Assembly: GCA_002102555.1 (NCBI GenBank)
Contig: MCFL01000002.1
Location: forward strand, 806,001 to 870,000
Reading direction: 5' to 3'
DNA from: Catenaria anguillulae PL171
Lineage: Eukaryota > Blastocladiomycota > Blastocladiomycetes > Blastocladiales > Catenariaceae
DNA: 64,000 bases
Shown here: positions 23,849-34,564 of the stretch, piece by piece
How the letters are laid out: each line of letters starts with the position of its first letter
How positions within the stretch are numbered: the stretch's first letter is position 1
Made by a program: the position numbers and the translations under genes
Notes under the pieces: generated by a model
Databases searched by the model: none
Told to the model about the DNA's origin: nothing
What the model saw: only the letters and a program-made list of their open reading frames with translations

Positions 23849-25924
23849 TCATAAGGTCGTGGCCCGCGAGTCGGAGTCCGTGGCGGGCTTGAATCGCCAG
23901 GCAACCTCGCACGACCGCTTGGGCGGCACGCTGGTGCCGGCCCTGGCGCGGAGGGCGTCGACGCGCCGGGTCACCGCCATCTCGCCTGCAAGGGCGTGGC
24001 CCACCGAGAAAATATGCGGCGGCCGAGGTCGCCATCTTGTGCGTGCAGTCGTGGTAGCCCTTCACGACGCCGCCCGGAAGCGATGGGGCGTCATGCGAGC
24101 CGAGGCCAGCCACCTTGGGCACAGCGGCCCGAAGGTCCTTGACGGCCGCGTCCAACTTCGCGTCGTCGGCGTGGGCCACGAGCGGGCGACGAGGGCGCTT
24201 GACACGATTGGCGAGGCGGCCAGGGAGGACGGCGAGGGTAGTCGGGATTCCGGTTTCCGAGTCGTTGTCGGAGGCGTCGCTGTCGGGGTCCGTGTCCGAG
24301 GTGGCCGAGTCATGGCCCTAGGACGAGGAGTCGGCGACGCGGCGGCGCTTGCGCTTGCCGGCGCGCTCCTTGCTGCGACGCTTCTGAGGGGGGGGGGGAC
24401 GGAGTGAGCTCCTTGACCTCGAAGTCGCTCATAGCGGACGAGCGGCAACGAGTCGGGCTTGTGAGCGACCAGAAACTCAAACTCGTACACGCCTTTGCCA
24501 AGGTATCGGACGCGCAACTGGTGTGTGAATGCGGTTTGGTCCAGGATGGCGGCTCGAGAAACGCGTGGCCCTTGGTTGGGACGAATGGGCCAAACTCCAT
24601 GTGAGCGGCGCTCTCCCGGCCGGAAAAGACGCCGAAGCGGAGTTTGTGGTGCTGTGGGGCGCTGTCGTGCGAGGCCGGTTGCGAAGACTGCAGAAACCAT
24701 TCATGTAGAGTGAGAAAGTCATATGAAGAGTGAGTTCGATATAGAAAGCGTACGAGAAGGCGAACGGCCTGGTATGCCGATTTCTTGGTACCAAAGCCGA
24801 CCCATTTCACCGTGTCTGCCTCTGCAAACGGGACGCCGTACTGGACGTCCTTGGTACGACGGTTCATGCCTGAGAAGACCAAGACGGCTTGATCGACAGC
24901 CACATCAGCAACACCTGCAGTGGTCATAGCAGCAACGCCAAAGCCAACCGCACGCGCGCGGAGGTAGGTTTGCGCGGCATTGCGCGCGGCCATGCTGAGA
25001 TCATCATTGCCGGGCTTGATGTGGGGGTTGTGGAGGCGATAGGGTGCCTCGGCGAGACAGCCCGCGGCGCCAGCCCGAAAACAAGCCGCCGCCAAGTCAC
25101 GGTACTGGTTGGAGGTGTTCTCGGCCTTTTCAATCACGGCCTTGTGCTTGGCGAAGTCCTTGCGCGGGTCAAAACTCACGCTGTCGGGGACGACGTGGGC
25201 GCGGACGCGGTATTCAGTTTGCATACATGATGCTGTTGGCGCTAGCCTCCTTGTTGGCCTCGTGCAGGTTGTGGATGACCTATGAACGACAAACAGTACG
25301 TGAGTCGAAAATGGATGATTCGATTGAGCTACTGTTCACGAGAAACACACCCGCTCGCCCTGCACCGTCCTAAAAGAGTGCAAAGAGGCGATCGGGCCGC
25401 CAACAAGACCATCTTGTCGTTGTTGCCGTCGGCCGCGGCAGACGTGGAAGCGGTGGCAGAGTCATGGAGGTTGACGGCCGGCGGGTCGACCTCCATGGGC
25501 GTGGCGGCGCGCGAGGCGGGTTGCGACATGTCCGCCATTTCGACGTTGCCGTCGGCATCCACGCCCGAGTTGTTGCTGGAAAGCGGCCGGGACCGTGACT
25601 GTCGCGGCGGGAGCGGGAAGGGTAGTCATGGCGGTGGCGGTGGCGGTGGCGGGCTTGGCCTTGGGCTTGATGACCATGTCCTCGGCTTCCGCGGCGTCCA
25701 TGCGTGGGCCAAAAGTTAAGTCAAGTTTCAAGTGGCGCTTGATCTGGATATGCTGCAGTTGTTCGACCGGCCTGTCCCACCACTGGTTCATAAAACCACC
25801 CAGGACGACATGGCGGCGCATGGCTTCTTGGAACTTTAGGCATCATGTCAATGCGCGGGTCGGATGGGAGATGGAGGCGCTTATGGCTGGCGCGACGGGC
25901 GGTGGCGGACATAGTTTGCGACAT
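23849..25924 (-). CDS. Unrecognised conserved-looking gene broken by many 1-nt frame shifts and a stop
   Basis: Protein-like segments follow in order on the minus strand but in changing frames. They include MSQTMSATARRASHKRLHLP (start 25924), MNQWWDRPVEQLQHIQIKRH, an Ala/Thr linker, GGPIASLHSFRTVQGER, VIHNLHEANKEASANSI, YRVRAHVVPDSVSFDPRKDF, a long clean exon with NPHIKPGNDDLSMAARNAAQ, QLRVRYLGKGVYEFEFLVAH, a Lys/Arg-rich NLS-like stretch, and an acidic DSATSDTDPDSD tail. Two introns look normal, one near 25270-25340 and one near 24650-24710 (GTACGC...CTGCAG). At least six joins need a 1-nt indel, for example just upstream of MRRHVV, at SIM/QTEY, and at an 11-G run at 24388-24398. A TAG interrupts the Ser/Asp-rich tail. 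Either the assembly carries indels or this is a young pseudogene. The 3' end may extend to 23655. No function is proposed. Confidence 0.45.
24388..24398. repeat. 11-nt poly-G homopolymer inside a coding region
   Basis: On the minus strand this is C11 inside the Pro run after KELTPS. With ten C the frame continues into a basic PQKRRSKERAGKRKRRR stretch; with eleven it does not. A miscalled homopolymer length is therefore likely. Confidence 0.55.
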
Positions 25925-26690
25925 GGTGAAGTGGGGCAGCTGGTTGTGCCAAAGAATGTGCTTGCTCGACGTGCGTGGAGTTGTGCGACTACATGCAACA
26001 GCTGGTGTTGATGACGGAAAACTGGCTCGCGGCATAGTTACTCTGCAGTCGCGATGCACTTGGACAATTAGTATTGAAATTCGAGCATGTGCGGTACGAA
26101 TGAGCAGTTCTGCACAAACCAATTTCGAAAGGCGTGCCGCTTCGCCCTTGAGAAAAACGGAGTGACCCGAGCCGAGCGGAACATTGCATGAGGCGAGACA
26201 CTGCGAACACTCTTTGCCCAGCCCCCGGTTGAAGGATGAGAGGACTGTGTTGAGACAATGGCGATTGTGAATCATTGCTTGAAGGTCTAGGTTTGCATTC
26301 AGTTCATAAGTAAACATGGAGGTAGTAAATTGTAGGTCAGTTGATGTCGGGCGCTTGTTTGCCGAGCAGGGAAGCATTTTCAGTTTTGATCCAGGTAAAC
26401 ATGTACACGTATGGACATATCGATCGTAACGGCAGCTGCTCGATCGTGCGTCGGTGCACTGTTGCTGGTGTGGCCGTGCTGCGAACACCACCGGCACCGC
26501 GAATTGCTATCAGCCTGGGAATACAGATGGATGTGTACACCAAAAGTATCCATGCACATGTCAAATGTGCCCTGGACTCGAACCAAGCTCCATTCATGAA
26601 ACAGTATGCCTGTCATTCAGCCTGCCTGTGCAGCCGCGCAAGTCCAAGCATATGCGAATCGTCATTCAGTGTACATAGAAATGTTCGAAA
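25925..26690 (+). other. Intergenic region between divergent genes
   Basis: This 766-nt interval lies between the start of the frame-broken orphan gene (minus) and the ATG of the seven-TM gene (plus). Open frames on both strands are short and lack protein-like composition. I see no RNA gene, repeat or clear core promoter. Confidence 0.35.
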
Positions 26691-27869
26691 ATGAATCATC
26701 CCAGTCTCGTCCCGCTCGTTGACGATGTAACTGCCGCCACAACAATGATAGTCCTCGCCGTGTCTGCACTCGGTTCAGTAGCAAACATGGCCGCACTGTT
26801 TCCACGATCGTTTCCAAATCACTTTATTGCAAGCGACTCGGCCATTCGCTTCATGAGCCAGCGTTGTCGCTTGCTACTTCTCGCGTCCGCCCTACTTTTT
26901 GTGGACGCCACCAGGAATATTGTCCAGTACTATTACATCTGGCATTATCGAACATCCTACCACTTCCTCATCAATCGAATCATTGGCTTGGCCTCGTTCC
27001 CATGGACCGCGCCGCTGTTGACACATGGCACATGTCAGCGATGTGCCGTCATCATTTCCAAGCAACCTGAACAGCAAGCCCGCATGATTCGCATTTCCAA
27101 GGCAACGTGCCTGATAATTGCCTTGGTAACCGTTGCTGGCGGCATAGCCACGGTCGTATCCTTGATCCAGAGCGACGCTTCGACAAGTACCTGGTTTCTT
27201 TCGCCCGACATTCCACTCTTGTTTGCCTGGCCAATCGTTGGCTACCCGCTGCTGGCAGTCATGGCGACGTGCTGGGCCCTATCTTCGTCTGTGAGGGCAA
27301 ACACAAAGTCGCTTCCCACGCGAGCGACAGTTGACAGTGAAAGCGGCGGTTCGCAGACAAGTCCGTTTCCCACATCCAAGAGCAAAGGAACATCACTCGT
27401 AGTAGTGGCAGCCGATGTCCAGAAAAGCGCGCCGTCGCTGTCAGCGCTCCGCACACCAATCTCAATGGCCGGCAGTTTGGCCAACATGTCCGCACGCTTC
27501 ACATCTCGGCAAAGAGCGTCATCCCAAGGCTCTGGCCAGCTCTACTACCCGTTGTCGACATCGTTTGTCATTCTCTCCATCGCCAATGTTGTATTGTGGA
27601 TCATTGTGATTTACGGCGGGACCGCTGGGACCTGGTCAGGCAAGTTGCGAAACCATGCCTTGATGAACTTGGTAGCAACATGGGCAGTCTCGGTCGAGAC
27701 GTCGTTTGAGTATCTTGTGCGAAAAGTGACCAGGCGACAAGCAGCTGCCAGCCAAAGGAGCAGCGAACATGGGAGTACGCTTGGATTTGGGTTTACAACC
27801 AATGGCGGCGTGTCCGTGTCTGGGACAGTGGGCGCGATGAGTGGTTCGGGAGCAACTTGCACAAGCTGA
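26691..27869 (+). CDS. Intronless seven-transmembrane GPCR-like protein
   Basis: A 392-residue protein from the ATG at 26691. Seven hydrophobic segments are visible: MIVLAVSALGSVANMAALF, CRLLLLASALLFVDATRNIV, INRIIGLASFPWTAPLLT, ATCLIIALVTVAGGIATVV, LFAWPIVGYPLLAVMATCWA, FVILSIANVVLWIIVIYGG and ALMNLVATWAVSVETSFEYL. Between TM5 and TM6 is a Ser/Thr-rich cytoplasmic loop of about 110 residues, a typical site for phosphorylation and G-protein or arrestin contacts. The N-terminus is only about 15 residues, with no ligand domain. It ends in a Gly/Ser-rich tail. No class motif (DRY, NPxxY) is evident, so receptor function is inferred from topology alone. It converges on the K+ channel gene with 190 nt between stops. 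Confidence 0.75.
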   Translation: MNHPSLVPLVDDVTAATTMIVLAVSALGSVANMAALFPRSFPNHFIASDSAIRFMSQRCRLLLLASALLFVDATRNIVQYYYIWHYRTSYHFLINRIIGLASFPWTAPLLTHGTCQRCAVIISKQPEQQARMIRISKATCLIIALVTVAGGIATVVSLIQSDASTSTWFLSPDIPLLFAWPIVGYPLLAVMATCWALSSSVRANTKSLPTRATVDSESGGSQTSPFPTSKSKGTSLVVVAADVQKSAPSLSALRTPISMAGSLANMSARFTSRQRASSQGSGQLYYPLSTSFVILSIANVVLWIIVIYGGTAGTWSGKLRNHALMNLVATWAVSVETSFEYLVRKVTRRQAAASQRSSEHGSTLGFGFTTNGGVSVSGTVGAMSGSGATCTS

Positions 27870-28059
27870 CTTTGGCTGAGGATTAAGTGAAAGTTGGGCA
27901 TGTTGACAGTTTCCGTTTGGGTCACCATGCAATCGCCATGCAGGCACTTTCTTTGAGGCGACTTCTGTGAGATTCCAAACCAGTCCGCAAACGAGCTTGT
28001 GTTGTATACACTGTCAAGCTGACAAATCAAGAGTCTATCCCACATGCCACAGCGTTTCC

Positions 28060-31000
28060 CTACTTGCCCTCACCATTCCCACCACCCCCACCAAAATCCA
28101 CCCCACCCAACGCCGACTCGGCATCCGACACCATTGGCGACATTTCGAGCGGCGAATCCACAAACCCACGTGGCTGCTGCACCGGCTCGTGATCGGGAAA
28201 CTGCACGCGCAGCCCAATTGGAGCAGACATGGTCGACATGACCGTCAACTGAGGATTTGCCGGCAAGTCACGTACCATCCACGGCGGCAACGACTGTGCC
28301 ATGGACGTGGATGCAGCTGCGGGTGCAGTTGATGGCCCGGCAACGTCCGAGTTGTTGGATCCCAAAAGGATGGGTGCCGTGTCGATTCGGCGAATGTCCG
28401 ATTTGGAGATTTTGCGGTTGGGCAGGTGCGCGTGGTAGAGGCCAGCTGTGACCAAGTCGGTGCTTTGTGATTCCGAGCCGGATTCAGAAGCCGATGATGA
28501 CGACGAGGAGGTGAACTGAGAGTGAGGCGACGGCTTGCGCTTGGTGTTCTTTTGAAACAGGTTGGACAGAATCCGCCGAGAAGGGCGGCGGCGTGGAGAT
28601 CTGCTTGCCGATGTTGCAGGCATGGACATGGTCCTGGATGTCAGCGGGATGGCTTGCGGCGGCGCACTCCGCTGCACGTCGTTCACATCGTGCGTCGACA
28701 AGTGGCGAAACAGGCCACGCAGCCCACCCGCACCCCCTGCACTCGCTGGCCGGCGGTCCTGCTCGGCGGCCGCCCGATTACGATACGGTTCCCCACCCGT
28801 CGCCCAGTCGCGAAACCACGTTGTCGTCCTTGACATTGTCCGCGTAAACGGCAACGCGCCGACCCCTCCCGCACTTGCCGCCTCATCACCGCCCAATGTG
28901 GTCGACCCAGCCAACTTTTTCAAATCCTTGACCTGCTCCTCCAGTTCTTCTTTGCGCAACTGCAACTTGTGCGCCCTGGCCAACGCAACCTGATACTTGT
29001 CCTTCATGCGCAAGAACCGCGCATACGTTTCAGTCGGCGCAATGTCGTTCAGCGCATCCTGTGACTGCTGGACCAAGGTCATGAGTGCGTCGCGCCGGTC
29101 GAGCAATTGCTGAATTTGGGCTTGTTTGCTGAGGGTCGTGGGTGCGGCGGCCAGCCCAAGCAAAGGGTTACCTTGCCCATCGAGGGCTGTGCCGAGCGGT
29201 TGTGCTTTGGATTTGAGTCGGATGCGTTGGTATTCAATCCATTCTGCCATGAAATGGGCGCCAATGATTGATACGGGCAGCGCAATGATTCTGGTCCAAG
29301 AAAGATGACGAGTCAGCATGATGACTTGAGAAAAGACAAAAACGAGTGAGTAAGTACGCACGAGACACCGATAATCATAGTAAACCCGGCGATGAACCTG
29401 CCACCATTCGTCGACGGCAAAACATCCCCGTATCCCGTTGTCGTGATTGTCACGACCGCCCAGTAAAACCCATCGGGAATACTTTGGAATGGACTCTGCT
29501 CCTCTGCATTGCCAGCCGGGTTGGTCCGAATCCACACCTTCTTTTCTGGATCCCACCGGCCACGCTCCAGCATGTGCATGGCGGAACTCGCAATGAGAAT
29601 GCCGAGCGCGGCGTACAAGACGACCAAAAAGAATGCTTCTTTGCTTCGTTCCACCGACTGCACCGTGATGTTGATGAGCGGGCTCGACCGCATGTGCCGA
29701 AAGAGCTGGAAAACACGACCGATTCGCAGAATGCGCATGACAAAGAGGGAGTTGTCGGTTGACGTAACGCCCACGGCATCGATCCAGTAAGGGACCAAGG
29801 TGACAATGTCGAGAATAGTCAACACGCGTGTGAGGTACTTGAGGCGGTTCGGGACAGAGTACAGCCGCGCGAGGAAATCGAGCGTAAAGTAAGCACCGAT
29901 GGCAATATCGACGGGTTTCCTAATCGCACATGAGTCAGTCAATTTGAAAGAACATGCATGACGTATTGGAACGGCAAAACATACCACGTTGGCAGTTGGT
30001 CGTAAAACTGCGGCGCCGTCTCAATACACACCAGAACCACACTCAAAATGACCACCACAAAGTGGAAACCGGCATACGCTTTGCTGGCCAGCGTGCTTGG
30101 TGCCTCGAGAAACAAGAACATGCGCTTACGCCACTCGCTCACGCCAGCAAGCTCGCGCTTGAGGGTCAAATGCTTGCGCAGCAGCCTGTTTCGGTCCGAC
30201 AAGGATTCGAGCTCGGCGGCAACATTGAGGTCATCATCGTCATTATCGTCTTCACCCGGATTCTTTCCATGTCCGGTTGCGGAGAAATCGACTTGCCGAG
30301 ACCCAATCTCGACATCCTCGTCTACCGGGACATGTACCTGGTCAGCGCGCCGGCGCAGTGATGAACGCACCGACGATTCCGTTTCAGATTCGGACGAGTA
30401 ATAGTGCGGCGTGTACGCCGACACGGCCGCCGGGGATGCCACGCCAGAGCCGTCCGTTGGCACAACGTCTGGCAATACAACAGGCGACGCGGTCGCGGAC
30501 CGCACGAGGGCAATATCGGCACCATCACTTTCCGGATCGCTCGCTGCACCGCCGCGCACCATATCCCGCTCGACCTCGGCCATGAGCTCTTGATCAGTCC
30601 ACGACCGGTTCATGCTGGCCAGTGTTTGCAGCGACTTGATGCGCGAAGGCGAAAACACATCGGGAATGTCACCCAGGTCGCTGTCGCCACCGAACTGGGG
30701 TGCCGACCCCATTGATGACGCAGTTGCATGACGGTGCATGTGCCTGTGCCGGCCCGCGGCAAGTGTGTTTGGATGGACATAGCTGGTGGCGCTGCTACGG
30801 CGGGAGGTGCTGCCGTCGGTCGAGACGGCCGACGAGGCGGTCCCAATGCGAGATGATTTCGGACGGCGGGTGGTGCGTCTGCTGGTGCCTGGATCGGACT
30901 CGAGGGTGCGGGAGCGGCGAAAGGGCAGGGTTGAAGAGCGGGGTGGCGGGTTGTGCGTCGGCGTTGAAGGTTGGGAAGAAAGAGGCTGCTGTCGTGAGTT

Positions 31001-31120
31001 GCGCTGCTGCTGCTGTTGCAGTTGCAAAGACGAGGCAGATGAGCCCACTGGTAGAGAGTATGTCTGCGACAGAGGGAGTGGGGAAGGGAGGGGCCCCGGA
31101 TTGGTTGATTCGTTCGACAT
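28060..31120 (-). CDS. Voltage-gated potassium channel with long disordered N-terminus and C-terminal coiled coil
   Basis: A plasma-membrane K+ channel of the six-TM Kv type, 974 residues after removing introns 29920-29984 (GTATGT...GATTAG) and 29291-29361 (GTGCGT...GACCAG). The first 330 or so residues are Ser/Thr/Arg/Glu-rich and disordered. S1 is at FHFVVVILSVVLVCIETAP; S2 follows the first splice (DQLPTW|KPVDIAIGAYF). S4 is LFVMRILRIGRVFQLFRHMR, with Arg spaced every third or fourth residue, a working voltage sensor. The pore loop holds the selectivity filter TITTTGYGDVLPST, then S6, IIALPVSIIGAHF, with a PxS hinge. The C-terminus has a coiled coil (about QIQQLLDRRDALMTLVQQSQ to RKEELEEQVKDLKKL), probably for tetramerisation, then a disordered tail. 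The chosen start is the first ATG (MSNESTN). Subfamily is not clear. Confidence 0.9.
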
Positions 31121-31677
31121 GTTCTGGAGGCGTTGGGTCACTTGAGTGTTGAGTGGCAGGCAGAGTCGTCATCAAGCTAGCGTCCGAATGTCAGCAGCGA
31201 GCACGACAGTGAGTCTTTGACTGGCCGTTTTTGCGATGGATGGCTGGCCAGGATTGCCCAAGGTGCGTAAATCATTGGCATCAAGCTTACATTGCACTAC
31301 ATACTAAACAATAGGCGGTGCGTCGACATCGGGTGCAGTGCAGAGGATGTTCACGAACTTTGCCACCATTGAAAATGTGGTCAACCAGCAATGAGCCGTG
31401 TTCGTTTGAATGTTGAACCAATGACATTGGGGCGGGCTATTGAGATGCTGGGGATCATGGCCATATGATATTTATCAGGTGCGAAAAGAAGAGCGGACGG
31501 ATTATGGTACTGTCTGTATTGACGTACTGCCATATGGGAATCCAACAACAGCATCAAAAGCGGGCGGAGCTGAGTACCGACGAAACGGGATGAGAAAAAT
31601 GCGAGACACAGCCAAACACAAAAGGTCCACCAACACAACTCCACTCTGAAGAATAATGAGGACGGACAGTGGAGCAC
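31121..31677 (-). other. Intergenic region
   Basis: About 560 nt between the K+ channel start and the stop of the next minus-strand gene. It should contain the channel promoter. No RNA gene, repeat or convincing open frame is visible. Confidence 0.35.
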
Positions 31678-32490
31678 TTAATGACACTTTTCCCTCTCCT
31701 TCTCACTGCACAGCCTGACACTCCTCAACGGTCCACTGAATCCCCTACCTTTACGCAACGTGAGGTAGTGACCGCTCGCCGTCAATGACAATGTCGCACC
31801 GTCGGCCTTGACTGGCCTGCCAGTGGATGGGTCCAAGATGAATCCAGCATCATCGGCCATGCAACCGGGTTGCGCGTACAGCTTTGCGGAATGGGTGGCG
31901 TCAATGAGCTTGGCCGAGTGAACGACGTGAAGCGGGTCGCTGAGTGTAATACACGCAGAGTGGCGAACAGTGGGTGGCGGAGCCTTTGAATCCGTCGCTG
32001 GGGAGGATGCTGATTCCGATGCGAGTCCAGGGAGAACTGGGTCGAGTTCAATATGAGTGGGTGAGCCGGCAAAATACTGCTTTGGGTACAAGACCAGCGA
32101 AAGAGCGTTGGCTTTGGCTTTGGCAGTCGATGCAGCCTTGGAGCCAGAAGAAGCGTCAGCGGGCGATGGCGATCCATTCCCATCAAAGGCAATGTCGCTT
32201 GGGAGGCCGAGTGGGTTTTGCGGGTTCGGCTGCTGCTGCTGCTGCATGGAGGGAATCCTGCGATTGTAGCGGCCAGCGCGGGCAGGCAGGCGGACAGGGG
32301 CGGCAGCGGCAGGCAAGCCGTTGGCAGCAGGGAGCAAAACAAGCACGAAGGCCAAGACGCCCATGGACACGAGCACGGCCACGGTGCGAGCCTTTGTGGC
32401 GGAACGCATGGTGGACGGGAAGGTCCCGTGCTGATTGCGGCGGGTAGAAAGCATTTTGATTGTCCTGGTCGTTGTCATCGAGAGCATCAT
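31678..32490 (-). CDS. Small secreted or single-pass membrane protein, unknown function
   Basis: A 270-residue intronless gene from tandem ATGs at 32485-32490. A hydrophobic segment, TVAVLVSMGVLAFVLVLLPA, lies about 35 residues in. From the later Met at 32409 (MRSATKAR...) it would be a standard signal peptide; from the first Met it would be a type II anchor. A Gln/Pro/Ala-rich linker follows. The C-terminal 120 residues (ACITLSDPLHVVHSAKLIDA, QPGCMADDAGFILD, SGHYLTLRKGRGF, VRLCSEK) look like a small Cys-containing beta domain, but I do not recognise the family. The start choice decides secretion versus anchoring. Confidence 0.6.
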   Translation of the reverse strand: MMLSMTTTRTIKMLSTRRNQHGTFPSTMRSATKARTVAVLVSMGVLAFVLVLLPAANGLPAAAAPVRLPARAGRYNRRIPSMQQQQQPNPQNPLGLPSDIAFDGNGSPSPADASSGSKAASTAKAKANALSLVLYPKQYFAGSPTHIELDPVLPGLASESASSPATDSKAPPPTVRHSACITLSDPLHVVHSAKLIDATHSAKLYAQPGCMADDAGFILDPSTGRPVKADGATLSLTASGHYLTLRKGRGFSGPLRSVRLCSEKEREKCH

Positions 32491-32773
32491 TGCACTTCGA
32501 TTTCCCGTAGACTGTCGCCAAGGTCGACCCAATCATGCAACTCAACGCCACCAAGAAGTCGTTCTAGAAGATTTGGAATGGCTCTGGAATGGCTCTGGAA
32601 GCGGCCCATGTAGGTCGACGAAAGGACAAATTGAACGTGAGTACCATTCTCACCACCATTCAGTCGAAGGTAACTGCTGGACTTGAAGTGTGAAATTCTC
32701 TGTGCAATGCAATCTCCTTTGGCGCTCCAACGCATTTCTCGACATTATTTCCCCGTTGCAAGTGCCAACTACC

Positions 32774-34054
32774 ATGTCATCGTCGTCGTCGCGCCGCTCC
32801 CGATCCTCCAACGCCGCCGCAGGTCCCGGCGGGGGCCAATCCAAAGTCACTTCCTTCTTTGCCCGCGCCAAGTCGCAGCCCGTACCCGGTCCTGTCGGTG
32901 CCAAGAGCGCCAAGGCAAGCATCCACGCCGCCCCTTCCTCTGATTCTCGCAAGAAGGCTCCAACGAAATCCGTCACACAAGCAGACAGCGACAAGGATGA
33001 TGGCATGGACGATGACGATGCCATTGACTTTTCTCAAGAATTTGACGATAACGACACGAGCTCTGCCCATCTTTCCGCCAGTGGCGACGATGGTGGCGAT
33101 GATAGTCCAGCAAAGGCAAACAACCTTCTCGAGTCACTTCTTCCCACACCCGTCGCCTCGTCTTCTCCACCCAATGTCGACTCGGCCGACCGTGCCCCAC
33201 GGCCAGCGCCCTCCTCAATTGCACCAAAATCTTCCTCCTCAACCACCGCAACTGTCCCATTCTTCAAATCGCCCGCACCGGTTATTCGCCGCTCCCGCTT
33301 TTCTCCCCCACCACCACCTCAAAAGCCCAAACCGGCACAGTCACTCGATCCCAGCGACCAACCCGCACTTGCACGCCGTCCAGTTTCGCCACTCGGAAGT
33401 GCCGCAGCCTCTGCACATGACGATGCCCATCTTCCATCAAGCGCAGATCAAACAATGGCGCTCTTGTTTGGCGCTTCATCATCACCCGGGCCATCTTCTT
33501 CGTCCCAGCGCGCATCTTCGTTGCGCCGAATGCGCGAACCCGAGGACACCAACGACCAGTATCAAGACAATGATGGAGACGAAATTGTGTCACGGCGGAG
33601 ACCAAAGATGCGCAGAAAGGACATTTTGTCCACCGATCCCGCACCTGACGAATCATTGCAGTGGGCAGTCACTTTTGTATCTTGTATGGTTTTCCTGTAC
33701 TCGATAACGCTCGTCCCATCCCTTCTCACATTTCACTCCCCACCATCTCCCAACACAGCCTATCTAAGTACGCCTGACGAGCGCGCCACTGCCCGTGCAA
33801 AACTCCGCACATTTGATCTCGACTTGAAATTTGGGCCCACGGTCGGCATCCCGCGCCTGACACGATGGATACGCGCAAGCGACCGCGGGCTCGACCCGGA
33901 TCCGCATTTGGGCGACGTATTACGTGCCATTGACATGATGGCCGACATGCCGGCATCCAAAATCGCTAAAACACTCGGCATGGACGTGCAGGAGGTGGAG
34001 GAGGTCAAGGAGATGGCGCTCAATGTGTTTGCAGAGTATGGGACTTTGGTTTGA
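32774..34054 (+). CDS. DNA polymerase delta small subunit (POLD4/Cdm1 type) with N-terminal PIP box
   Basis: A nuclear replication accessory subunit. Residues 22-29 (QSKVTSFF) form a consensus PCNA-interacting PIP box. The C-terminal 90 residues carry the POLD4 signature: LRTFDLDLKFGPTVGIPRL followed by TRWIRASDRGLDPDPHLGDV. Between them is a long Ser/Pro/Asp-rich linker with patches like DDDAIDFSQEFDD, so at about 400 residues it is much longer than animal POLD4 (about 107). A 75-nt in-frame intron is likely at 33684-33758 (GTATGG...CACAG). Unspliced, it would add a spurious hydrophobic stretch (FLYSITLVPSLLTF) unsuited to a nuclear protein; spliced length is 401 residues. The ATG at 32774 is the first in frame. 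The motif evidence is good but the linker means the family call rests on two short regions. Confidence 0.8.
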   Translation: MSSSSSRRSRSSNAAAGPGGGQSKVTSFFARAKSQPVPGPVGAKSAKASIHAAPSSDSRKKAPTKSVTQADSDKDDGMDDDDAIDFSQEFDDNDTSSAHLSASGDDGGDDSPAKANNLLESLLPTPVASSSPPNVDSADRAPRPAPSSIAPKSSSSTTATVPFFKSPAPVIRRSRFSPPPPPQKPKPAQSLDPSDQPALARRPVSPLGSAAASAHDDAHLPSSADQTMALLFGASSSPGPSSSSQRASSLRRMREPEDTNDQYQDNDGDEIVSRRRPKMRRKDILSTDPAPDESLQWAVTFVSCMVFLYSITLVPSLLTFHSPPSPNTAYLSTPDERATARAKLRTFDLDLKFGPTVGIPRLTRWIRASDRGLDPDPHLGDVLRAIDMMADMPASKIAKTLGMDVQEVEEVKEMALNVFAEYGTLV

Positions 34055-34564
34055 AGCCGCTTGGGTCGAGCTCCCTGTCAAACCATAACACTTGACTTTC
34101 AAGACTTGTTTTGCGGTTTTGGTCCCTTCACTTTCTCCCTGGTGGCTGCGTCCCGCGCCCAGATGACTTGCTGTTGACGCCCTTGTTCCTGTCGTACATA
34201 TCGCTTTCTTTTTTTATCACTCAGATCACTTGACTTTTGGCGCATTCAAGTCTCTTCTTTGTCGTTTCCCACTTTCTGATCCATACAGCACTCTTGACGC
34301 TACCGATACCAATAGCCCAGAAAGACCACCACAGAAACAGCCCAATTCATTTGGTTTTGGAAGTTGCAAATATGGGTCATCCCGCACAATATTAAAGAAG
34401 CACAAACATCCAAACACAGATCGAGCAATTACCGCTCCATCGAGAATGTCAGCTGAAAAAAACCGGACAAAAACAAGAGAAAAAGAAACCAACCATTGAA
34501 ATGCAAAGCGCACAAATATCCATGCGCTCAATTACACGCACGTCCACACAACACGCTCGACTAC
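34055..34564 (+). other. Intergenic region between convergent genes
   Basis: About 510 nt between the POLD4-like stop and the stop of the giant surface-protein gene. It is A/T-rich and should hold both 3' UTRs. No RNA gene or open frame is supported. Confidence 0.35.
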
